From: CAZPRY01 sp964589175
GTDB lineage: Bacteria; Fidelibacterota; UBA2242
Length of the DNA stretch: 64,000 nt
Assembly (NCBI GenBank): GCA_964589175.1
Contig: CAZPRY010000023.1
Span: 3,204 to 67,203, forward strand
Direction: 5' to 3'
Shown here: positions 8,211 through 15,059 of the stretch, one piece after another
Layout of the letters: the number at the start of each line of letters is the position of its first letter
Numbering within the stretch: position 1 is the stretch's first letter
Made by a program: the position numbers and the translations under genes
Notes under the pieces: model-generated
Database searches by the model: none
The model's input: only the letters and a program-made list of their open reading frames with translations
Told to the model about the DNA's origin: nothing

Positions 8211-8301
8211 CGATTTTTCCCCATCCTATTTTTTCGTCTACCGAGCCGAAATCTGGTACTTTTCAGCGATTTTAAATCGATTTTTCTTCGGTCCGGGCAA
8301 G

Positions 8302-8342
8302 GCTCCGCTCCGTCAGTCCCATTTTGGGCCTTCTGGCGGAGC
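8302..8342 (-). promoter_or_regulatory. Nested hairpin in the wbpE leader
   Basis: Outer arms GCTCCGC (8302-8308) and GCGGAGC (8336-8342) pair perfectly, and the inner arms CCCA/TGGG close a three-base loop at 8318-8328. There is no downstream U-run, so it is not an obvious intrinsic terminator. It could be a leader regulatory structure or a remnant of an inserted repeat. Confidence 0.35.
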
Positions 8343-8528
8343 TTCGTTCAACGTATATGGACGCTTTGAAGGCTATCCTTCTCCCGCCTGTCGAGCGTCT
8401 GCTAATTAATGCCTCAATCTACCGTAAACGATCCAATAAATCAACCTCAGAAAGAATTCGCAGATCCGTCTCTGCAAAATATAGTACATTTTCTGAAGTT
8501 AGATTTCCGCTTACACCAAATACGCATA

Positions 8529-8557
8529 ATTATACATTATTCAAACGTAATTTTCAA
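8529..8557 (-). promoter_or_regulatory. Sigma-70-like promoter for the wbp operon
   Basis: On the minus strand TTGAAA (8552-8557) and a consensus TATAAT (8529-8534) are separated by exactly 17 bp. It lies upstream of wbpE and downstream of the HprK-like gene, in a gene-free AT-rich stretch. Confidence 0.55.
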
Positions 8558-8696
8558 GCACTTTTCGACGTTCGGGTGAAAATATTGCATGGGCGAAGGA
8601 ATTTCTGTAATTCTAATACAGAATGATTATTCGCTGAATTTGGATTATAAAGAGAATGCATCATCTTCAGTTTTTAAAGATACAACATATACTTTA

Positions 8697-9635
8697 CTAA
8701 GTAATGAAATCTAATTTTTTTGATAATTCTCCAAAATTCGTATTGAAATTCAGAAAATATCCGGTAATTTTGCGACTCATTTTAGACAAAAACCTCAGGT
8801 TCTCACGACTGGTATCCGGTCTACCCGGCAAGAAGGCAAGTCTTAATAAACGTTCATAAGTTCGAGCCGCATCGATGCATCCGATATTTATATCCTTGTC
8901 CGGTTGCAGGAAGAAAATAGCCTGGACCACCCCCGATACGGAAGAACGTCCGGGGAGAAACTGCCGGATATCGATGATTTGTTTCCCTGAAAAGGAGGCT
9001 GTTCCGCCAAATATCTGCGGAAACATAGCCTGTGTCTGCGCGGTAATTTTGAACTTCTCCGGTCCCCCGAAAGCCCTGATATCTTCATCATCGAATTGCA
9101 GGAAAACCTCATCGTCGGAAACTACTCTCCAGCCATGCATGAGCAGACCAAGCGTTACTGTCGTCTTACCACTGCCGGATTTCCCGGCAAATAGAAAGGA
9201 TTTACCCTTTCTTTCCAGGCAGGCTGCATGCATAAAATACAGGCCGTGTTGTTTAAGCAGCTCGCTAACGGGTATAGTTAAAATCCAGTTGCCTAATGCC
9301 GACTCATACGGAAGCACATTGCGGTGCACTCTGGCATACACATTCCTTTCTCTGTAATTCACACAAACCGCGATTGCACCATTCAGGTACGTCAGCTGCA
9401 TGGCATCGGCGATCGGGTCATAGTAATAACGCATTTGTTGCTTGTCGTTTCCGCTCGGAGAGTCATCATCAATCGATTCCAGAAAAAACCTAAAACTATC
9501 TCGCGGCTGTGCTACCTGGACATCCCGCGCGTACATAAATTGATTTAGGATAATGGATAATAAGGAGGAGCTATTGCTGCGGATTTCAAGCCGGAAATCC
9601 AAAAATGACAGTGACTGACTGTAGGGGAAATCCAT
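8697..9635 (-). CDS. HPr-kinase-like (HprK-related) P-loop kinase
   Basis: This 312-residue protein has a C-terminal HprK-like domain: Walker A GKSGSGKTT at about residues 151-159, then GWRVVSDDEVFLQ, where the paired aspartates match the HprK catalytic region, and a GGPEKFKI stretch. The N-terminal half is poorly conserved. It is not a sugar-phosphotransferase regulator: no HPr gene is near. In some lasso-peptide clusters such kinases phosphorylate the peptide, and here the protein ends a unit with PqqD-like, nucleotidyltransferase and signal-peptidase genes and a precursor-like peptide. Its substrate is unknown; the peptides described below are the leading candidates. Confidence 0.75.
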   Translation of the reverse strand: MDFPYSQSLSFLDFRLEIRSNSSSLLSIILNQFMYARDVQVAQPRDSFRFFLESIDDDSPSGNDKQQMRYYYDPIADAMQLTYLNGAIAVCVNYRERNVYARVHRNVLPYESALGNWILTIPVSELLKQHGLYFMHAACLERKGKSFLFAGKSGSGKTTVTLGLLMHGWRVVSDDEVFLQFDDEDIRAFGGPEKFKITAQTQAMFPQIFGGTASFSGKQIIDIRQFLPGRSSVSGVVQAIFFLQPDKDINIGCIDAARTYERLLRLAFLPGRPDTSRENLRFLSKMSRKITGYFLNFNTNFGELSKKLDFIT

Positions 9636-9640
9636 GATCG

Positions 9641-9910
9641 CTAATTTTTAGTAATTTGAACGAGCTCTTCTTTCAGAAGTTCATCCATAAAACACAGAAA
9701 ATCTTTTTCAGCCGCATCCGCACTCACTTCGAATTCATCGACGATAGAATCAACAATCTCATGGATCGAATGTTCGCCATCCAGCAGCGGCCAAATGTAT
9801 CCGCCCATTTCATTTAAACGAAAATAAATCCCGGTTTGGATGTTCAGGAGGATGCTCTCCTGATCAAATTGCTGACATTCGATATTTTCCGCTTGTTTAT
9901 AGCACTTCAT
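9641..9910 (-). CDS. PqqD-like RiPP recognition element
   Basis: This 89-residue stand-alone PqqD-fold protein has the family pattern ILLNIQTGIYFRLNEMGGYIW followed by LLDG and IHEIVDSIVDEF, and ends LLKEELVQI. Such domains bind the leader of ribosomally made peptides and present it to modifying enzymes; in lasso systems the leader motif is YxxPxL, which occurs in all three peptides nearby (11579-15028). The gene overlaps the nucleotidyltransferase gene by 14 bp, so translation is coupled. Binding of these peptides is inferred from motif and context. Confidence 0.85.
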   Translation of the reverse strand: MKCYKQAENIECQQFDQESILLNIQTGIYFRLNEMGGYIWPLLDGEHSIHEIVDSIVDEFEVSADAAEKDFLCFMDELLKEELVQITKN

Positions 9911-11084
9911 GTTTCCCCCGCACGATTTGCTTCCACGCCATCGCGATCAATTCACATATTGCTTTACCGCGCAGCCGAAGGTAATTCCGTAAAGTCGGTT
10001 GCATACCATTTTCCATATGAAAATCGATGATCGTTTCAAGAGGAGGGAAAAGCTGCATCCAAAGATATCGCGTTTTCTGTTGAAACGAACTCATATAGAA
10101 TAGCGGTAGAATAAGCCGGTTGATTGAAGGCGAATACGGCAAGCTGCCCTCCAGTATCGTCTCGATCTGAATCATTTTAGAAATTGGCCGCACAGTGAGT
10201 TCTGCCGACGAATGGGAATCAACCGGATATGTCCCGAACAAGTCCAGAGAAACTCTCAGAAAAATCGACCAGAGTCTTCCAAGACGGTATTCCTTCACCA
10301 AACGACTGTAGCGCTCCCAATCAAATCCCGGTCTGCGAAGCAGAAGGAATACATCCAGGATCCACATGATTTTGAAATAGTAGTGCTTGAATGCATGATA
10401 CAGTAAAAAAATGGCAGCATATTCATCGCTGAAAGTCTTACAGGAAATACCATCTATGTTCACTTCTTTGTAATGAGCCCAAAAATCATCACGATCGAAA
10501 TGAAATGGATGCAATTTGCTACTGATGTCGAGGTGGACATCTACGGCCAGGTCAGCCGGATTGCTACGGATATAATGGCGGGCAAATGCAAACTTTTGGG
10601 TGACCGCATCGGGAAAATTCGAGTATAGATCATCTGCCAGATGAAATTCAAAATTCTTCAAAACGGCATCGACCTTGAGCAGGTCTTCCTGCCGGACCAG
10701 CAGGTCGATATCCCCGAAGGTCCGCAAATAGGGTTGATCATATAGATCATAAGCCAACACTATTCCCTTCAGTATCCGGTAATCAATCTGTTCCCTGTCA
10801 AGAAGAAACAGGAAATCCTTAAGGAATGATTCATAGAGCATGATGCGGGTCATGTTGTAAATCGTATACTCCCGGATCCGTTCAAAAAACGCCGCCGATA
10901 AATTTGGAAAAGTCCGCTGCAGGAACTCCCGGTGCAGGTAAACATGCGGGATCACCTGATGGAACAGGCATTTCTCGAATAGTTCGGACTCATCCGGATG
11001 AAATTCACGCGCCCCGCTATCGTCCGTGGAGGCATTCCCAATTCTTTTGCACAAGCACGCTAAGAAAGTCCGAATATCATCCAT
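9897..11084 (-). CDS. Nucleotidyltransferase-fold family protein (NTP_transf_5)
   Basis: This 395-residue protein carries the core segment YRILKGIVLAYDLYDQPYL followed by RTFGDIDLLV; GDID (about 124-127) is the metal-binding DxD of the polymerase-beta nucleotidyltransferase fold. The family often accompanies PqqD-like and HprK-like proteins in lasso and related peptide clusters, but its reaction is not established. An HHxxF-poor C-terminal half with several aromatic helices is of unknown role. It is 65 bp downstream of the peptidase gene and overlaps the PqqD-like gene. Confidence 0.8.
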   Translation of the reverse strand: MDDIRTFLACLCKRIGNASTDDSGAREFHPDESELFEKCLFHQVIPHVYLHREFLQRTFPNLSAAFFERIREYTIYNMTRIMLYESFLKDFLFLLDREQIDYRILKGIVLAYDLYDQPYLRTFGDIDLLVRQEDLLKVDAVLKNFEFHLADDLYSNFPDAVTQKFAFARHYIRSNPADLAVDVHLDISSKLHPFHFDRDDFWAHYKEVNIDGISCKTFSDEYAAIFLLYHAFKHYYFKIMWILDVFLLLRRPGFDWERYSRLVKEYRLGRLWSIFLRVSLDLFGTYPVDSHSSAELTVRPISKMIQIETILEGSLPYSPSINRLILPLFYMSSFQQKTRYLWMQLFPPLETIIDFHMENGMQPTLRNYLRLRGKAICELIAMAWKQIVRGKHEVL

Positions 11085-11149
11085 TATGTCAGGAATATAA
11101 TAAGTTTTCTAACGCCGGGAAAGATTTAATATAGGATACCGACCCGTCG

Positions 11150-11557
11150 CTATTTTCGCGAAAGCCCGGACATGATACTCTTCAGGATATTCAATACTAA
11201 TCCCACAGGACCGGGCATTGCCATTGAAGACGGGATTTCTTCCTTATCGTTTATTTTGATTACTTTACCCAGCAGCTCGGCCTCACGAATAAACCAGGTA
11301 TCCCGATTGTTATCTCCTTTTTCCAGGTAGTATGCTTTCCGAAATACTTTCAATATACCGAGCAGTCGGTGGCACACGATTTTATCATCACGAAAAAAGA
11401 CGATCAGATCATTTTTTCGAATGGAACAGCTGGAATCGGTAAACGGCAGGATAGAAATAGAATCTCCCGGCCGGATTGTCGGGAGCATACTCAGGCCGGT
11501 GGCCTTGATCAATACTGGGCGACTTGAATGCCGTAAAAGGCGAATTATTTCATCCAA
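11150..11557 (-). CDS. ER-type signal-peptidase-like protease (S24/S26)
   Basis: The 135 residues show the S26 pattern GLSMLPTIRPGD with nucleophile Ser23, VCHRLL with His63 and KGDNN with Asp82. A histidine instead of the usual bacterial lysine marks the SipW/ER-like group. There is no N-terminal membrane anchor; the C-terminus (VGLVLNILKSIM) is hydrophobic and could tether it. The apparent start is TTG, 21 bp after the first PPPPM peptide gene, suggesting translational coupling to it. A natural role would be cleavage of those peptides or of the partner secreted proteins; this is untested. Confidence 0.78.
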   Translation of the reverse strand: MDEIIRLLRHSSRPVLIKATGLSMLPTIRPGDSISILPFTDSSCSIRKNDLIVFFRDDKIVCHRLLGILKVFRKAYYLEKGDNNRDTWFIREAELLGKVIKINDKEEIPSSMAMPGPVGLVLNILKSIMSGLSRK

Positions 11558-11578
11558 AGCGTATGCGGCGGTGGTTAT

Positions 11579-11707
11579 TTACATCGGTGGCGGCGGTTCA
11601 TCCGGAAGTACATTGGTCTGCAGTTCGACTTCCAGTTCCTTCTTATCAACCAGTTTGGGCGCCCGATACGGTGTTTTCTCGTTTTCTCTCTTATCCGTTG
11701 ATTCCAT
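11579..11707 (-). CDS. Short RiPP-precursor-like peptide A1 (42 aa, PPPPM end)
   Basis: The product is charged at its N-terminus, then YRAPKL (Tyr14, Pro17, Leu19), then ELEVELQTNVLPDEPPPPM to the stop. YxxPxL is the PqqD-binding motif of lasso-peptide leaders. The last 14 residues are almost identical in two further genes (11939-12076 and 14894-15028) while the first 13 diverge. There are no cysteines and no signal peptide. It is the first gene of the unit that encodes the peptidase, nucleotidyltransferase, PqqD-like and HprK-like proteins. Such conservation across three loci shows that the frame is real. Confidence 0.8.
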   Translation of the reverse strand: MESTDKRENEKTPYRAPKLVDKKELEVELQTNVLPDEPPPPM

Positions 11708-11732
11708 CGTTACACCTTTACGTTTGGCTAAA

Positions 11733-11759
11733 ATTATAGTTAAGAAGTCTAAAAATCAA
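11733..11759 (-). promoter_or_regulatory. Candidate promoter of the peptide A1 unit
   Basis: Minus-strand TTGATT (11754-11759) and TATAAT (11733-11738) are spaced 15 bp apart, slightly short, 26 bp upstream of the A1 start. They lie after the terminator that closes the preceding unit, so a new transcript is expected here. Confidence 0.4.
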
Positions 11760-11847
11760 GCCCCGATGTGTAACAATCCTGTTCATAAGCCGGGAGCAGA
11801 TTCCTCATCTTTCGGCTTTGCCGTCAATCGCTTTACGAGAAATTCTT

Positions 11848-11891
11848 TAAAAAAAGCGAGCATGGTCCGAACGTCAATTCCGACCATGCTC
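11848..11891 (-). terminator. Intrinsic terminator after peptide A2
   Basis: Arms GAGCATGGTC (11858-11867) and its complement (11882-11891) form a perfect 10-bp stem. On the minus strand it is followed within two bases by a T-run (11848-11855). It ends the surface-protein-plus-A2 unit about 48 bp after the A2 stop. Confidence 0.85.
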
Positions 11892-11938
11892 ATATCGTAA
11901 AAGGAAGGACTCGGCTAAATCCAGATTATCGGCTTCTA

Positions 11939-12076
11939 CTACATCGGAGGAGGAGGCTCGTCCGGCAACGCATTGGTTTGCAGGTCTACCTTCAGCTCCT
12001 CTTTGGCGAGTATTTCGGGTCGACGATAATCCTTTTTCTGCTCTTCGTTCAGATCTTGTATTTCTTCTGTTTCCAT
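11939..12076 (-). CDS. Short RiPP-precursor-like peptide A2 (45 aa, PPPPM end)
   Basis: This peptide pairs an acidic, lysine-rich leader with YRRPEIL (Tyr17, Pro20, Ile22), then EELKVDLQTNALPDEPPPPM. It lies 25 bp after the stop of the 797-residue secreted protein and before a strong terminator, so it is made from the same mRNA. A1 and A3 share the YxxPx[LI] motif and the C-terminal block. There is no Cys, Ser or signal sequence; Thr34 in LQTN is the only hydroxyl residue after the YxxP motif. Confidence 0.8.
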   Translation of the reverse strand: METEEIQDLNEEQKKDYRRPEILAKEELKVDLQTNALPDEPPPPM

Positions 12077-12101
12077 TTTCTGCTAACTCCGGTTAGCCGC
12101 C

Positions 12102-14495
12102 TTATTTTAAGAGCAGCATTTTATTCGTTTGGGAAAAGTAATCGGTGCTGATCCGGCATAGGTAAACACCGGAAGGCACGGCCTGATCGGCTTCGTCTGT
12201 TCCACCCCAGCTCAGGATATATGCGCCGGGGCTCTTGATTTCATTGACGAGAGTCCTGATCCGTTCACCGGTCAGAGAATAAATGTCCACCCTGACCGCG
12301 GTCCTCCGGTCTATCCCGAAGCGTATTTTGGTGCTGGCATTAAACGGATTCGGATAGTTCTCCAGAAGAGCGAAGGTTCCGGCGCGATTTACTTCTTTGA
12401 TGCCAACCGTTAATTCATCCGTCGAGGCAACAATCAAAAAAGGCAAAATGCTCTGGGTTTCCGAAGGAACAACCAGACTGTACTCATTGGTCGTCATCAT
12501 ATCGATCTCGACATCGTTCTCGGAATCGTATAAATCCAATGCCCAATCGGAAGAACTGATCTGTGAAATATCCCACTTCAATACGAATTGCCTGTCGGCG
12601 ACATTCGAACAGGAGATTTCCAAGGGGTAGACCTGGAAATTTCGATTGGCTTTCACATCATAACTGGCTTTCATGGGTCGTTCCTGCCAGAAGTTAATCG
12701 GGTCTTCAGGGTCGTGATGCGGAAAATAGAGATCGATGAATTGGGCTAGCATTGGCGTCAAATTGCTGGCATCATAGACATCGTACAGATCGGAAGCATC
12801 GCTCCGCATTCCAAAACCGTTATAAGTATCCTTGATCAACCCATCGAGGCTTTCTACTCCGATCGGTACAATCCAATTGCCGCTGCCCTTGGCCGATTGA
12901 GAAGAATACAGATGACGATTCACCGGCGGTATCTTTTGGGAATTAACTTCGATGGGTGCCGCTTTCAATTCCAGGGACTCAATCGGCGAGCCGCTCGTCA
13001 GGCCGCGGGTTGCCGTATAGCTGCCACCACAAGAAGGAGAGACGATATTACTGCCGCAACTGAATTTGAATTCAACATGACTGAGAGCATGCGCCTGACT
13101 CCCTGTGCTGGCAGCATCAAACGTATAGTCTCCGTCGTCAGCATTGATAAAAGCAATCGTAAAACCCAGCCCGTCCGCACTGCTCTGCCCGGCCTCCGTA
13201 AACTCAATCCAGTCGGAAGTGCTCGTACTTGCTTTGGTACGCGCATAAATGCTACCCTCAGCACCGGCCACCGATATAACGAAACGATCGGTCTCGATGG
13301 CGCCATCCTCTCCGAGTCCGGCATCCTGTCCGCTTATTTTGGCATCTTCGAACTTGATGATCGTTTCACATTCCTCATCTCCTCCATCGACACATTGTGT
13401 AGAATAAATACTGGCACAGGCGTATTTTGTGGTGCCGGAGATTTTTACTATCCAGTATAGAGAATTATTGGAACTGACATGTACCTCAAATTCATGACAA
13501 CCCGGTTGAAAAACAGATGGCGGATTTTGATCTACATTGTAACGACCGGGTCCCGTCCAATAGCTTTTCGAAGGAGTTACCGGGGAATCTTCAGGCCAAT
13601 TGTAGCTAAAGCGGGCGGTATACCCGACATTATCATCATCGCGGCTCACACATACCAGATTGATGATCCAGCTGCTGACACACTTGCTTGAAGAGGGGCT
13701 GACACTCATGGCGATATCAGGGCCCTCCGAGTATTTTGAGCCGTTTCCGTCAGTATATTCGCATTCCACTTCGTAAATGACGTACTGGGTTAGCCGGGGT
13801 TCCAGATGCTCCACCCAAAATCCGTCCCAGACTTTGATCGAACCACCGGTCGAACCGTCGTAAATTACGTGTTGCTGTAAATCCCACAGGTAGGCGTGAT
13901 GATCCATCAGTCCCGCTTCGTTGGCTTCCAGGAGTGACATTTCATCGGTACTCTGATCCTCATAATTTACTCTTACAGCATAGTTAGACCAGTCCGTCTG
14001 AAACGGAAACGGATTCGCAACCATATTGCGGCCCGGAAATCCATCCTGAGGAGGATCAAGCGGAATGTAATAGGGTGCGTTTGTGTTTATCGCAGTGCCG
14101 GTAACCGATAAATCGATATCCGATCCTTTTTGCTGGACAAGCCAGTATCCGAAACCGGGTTGGATGGCTGGGGGACTACCGATCTCCTGTTTTTCAGATA
14201 AATAACTCTGCGTATTGGCATCCCAGACATATTCCGTCTCACCGTATCTCAGATAGGTATTGTTGGGAATATTCCAGCGCGAAAAACGCCACCCCCCGCC
14301 GACACCAACCGTACCGAAGAAGGGACCCAATACCGCATCGGCATCGTTGTTATCCAATACAGCCGGGAATCCCATCAGGATCCAGTTATCATAAGGAAAG
14401 TTATCATAGGTAAATGTTTGTTGTTGCCCGTAGCTCTGTATCCCTGTCAATACAATTACAATCACGATGCTTGCTCTTCTCAATTTTTTCAACAA
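12102..14495 (-). CDS. Secreted multidomain surface protein with type A sorting domain
   Basis: The 797-residue exported protein has a signal peptide at residues 1-23 (IVIVIVLTGIQSYGQ). Its N-terminal ~230-residue domain is nearly identical to that of the 15060-17135 protein (for example GGGWRFSRWNIPNNTYLRYG). The middle is variable and cysteine-containing, and the C-terminus has a FlgD-like Ig sorting domain (LLENYPNPFNASTKIRFGI to SGVYLCRIST) of the kind used by type IX-like secretion. The start is a TTG behind a perfect AAGGAGGTG. Ligand or function unknown. The downstream peptide A2 is co-transcribed. Confidence 0.8.
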   Translation of the reverse strand: MLKKLRRASIVIVIVLTGIQSYGQQQTFTYDNFPYDNWILMGFPAVLDNNDADAVLGPFFGTVGVGGGWRFSRWNIPNNTYLRYGETEYVWDANTQSYLSEKQEIGSPPAIQPGFGYWLVQQKGSDIDLSVTGTAINTNAPYYIPLDPPQDGFPGRNMVANPFPFQTDWSNYAVRVNYEDQSTDEMSLLEANEAGLMDHHAYLWDLQQHVIYDGSTGGSIKVWDGFWVEHLEPRLTQYVIYEVECEYTDGNGSKYSEGPDIAMSVSPSSSKCVSSWIINLVCVSRDDDNVGYTARFSYNWPEDSPVTPSKSYWTGPGRYNVDQNPPSVFQPGCHEFEVHVSSNNSLYWIVKISGTTKYACASIYSTQCVDGGDEECETIIKFEDAKISGQDAGLGEDGAIETDRFVISVAGAEGSIYARTKASTSTSDWIEFTEAGQSSADGLGFTIAFINADDGDYTFDAASTGSQAHALSHVEFKFSCGSNIVSPSCGGSYTATRGLTSGSPIESLELKAAPIEVNSQKIPPVNRHLYSSQSAKGSGNWIVPIGVESLDGLIKDTYNGFGMRSDASDLYDVYDASNLTPMLAQFIDLYFPHHDPEDPINFWQERPMKASYDVKANRNFQVYPLEISCSNVADRQFVLKWDISQISSSDWALDLYDSENDVEIDMMTTNEYSLVVPSETQSILPFLIVASTDELTVGIKEVNRAGTFALLENYPNPFNASTKIRFGIDRRTAVRVDIYSLTGERIRTLVNEIKSPGAYILSWGGTDEADQAVPSGVYLCRISTDYFSQTNKMLLLK

Positions 14496-14893
14496 AACGC
14501 ACCTCCTTGGAAAACGAGAGTAGAACTCGATATATTAATTTCCGTTATCTATTTCCCCATCTTTATTCACTTCTTTTAACACCAAAACTATTCGGATGCA
14601 TCATTGAATCTACGTTTAACTCTGCCGGTAAAAGTCCGGCAAATAGAAGTCTGAAAAGGATAAAAAAGAGGACAATCTGCAAGTGACGGTTTCTATAAAA
14701 ACTCCGTCACACGGCAGAGCCGGTGAATTTTGATGTTTGCAGAAACAGGGGAAATGCTCCATTACGCAAACCATCAATGCTTATATGATTTAGAAGAATG
14801 TGCGGGACAACCAGCTATACATTGTAGATAAGCAAAAACAAAATCTGTACCGGATACTAACTAGTCCCTTATCCGATTCGGCGTATCAGAATT
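14496..14893 (-). other. 398-bp gap between peptide A3 and the next surface protein
   Basis: No open frame resembles a gene. The minus strand has an imperfect CTCTGCCG/CGGAG hairpin near 14706-14723 and AT-rich sequence before the TTG start at 14495, where a promoter would be expected. No strong terminator with a U-run was seen after A3. Confidence 0.35.
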
Positions 14894-15028
14894 TTACATC
14901 GGAGGCGGCGGTTCATCGGGCAGAGCATTCGTCTGCAGCTCTACCTTCAGCTCTTGCTTTCCGAGTATTTCAGGTGGACTATATTTACGTTTCTCTTCAG
15001 TTAATTCTTGTGTTTTCTCTTTATTCAT
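14894..15028 (-). CDS. Short RiPP-precursor-like peptide A3 (44 aa, PPPPM end)
   Basis: The product has the same plan as A1 and A2: a charged N-terminus, YSPPEIL (Tyr16, Pro19, Ile21), then QELKVELQTNALPDEPPPPM at the stop. It lies 31 bp after the stop of the 691-residue secreted protein. From the PPEIL motif to the end it differs from A2 at only a few positions, which points to a recent duplication of a surface-protein/peptide pair. No cysteine, no signal peptide. Confidence 0.8.
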   Translation of the reverse strand: MNKEKTQELTEEKRKYSPPEILGKQELKVELQTNALPDEPPPPM

Positions 15029-15059
15029 AGCATACTCTCTATGTAAAAAGTGATGTGAA

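Larger units (their letters stand above)
8211..8696 (-). other. 486-bp gap: promoter and long leader of the wbp operon
   Basis: No convincing protein-coding frame exists on either strand. The half nearest the HprK-like gene is AT-rich and contains a sigma-70-like promoter. The half nearest wbpE is more GC-rich and holds an imperfect nested hairpin. The mRNA leader would be about 310 nt, unusually long. Confidence 0.5.

Noticed and set aside
8697..15028. Classical lasso-peptide cluster
   Set aside because: No asparagine-synthetase-like cyclase or transglutaminase-like leader protease is present, and the peptide C-termini lack the Gly/Ala-to-Asp/Glu ring pattern.
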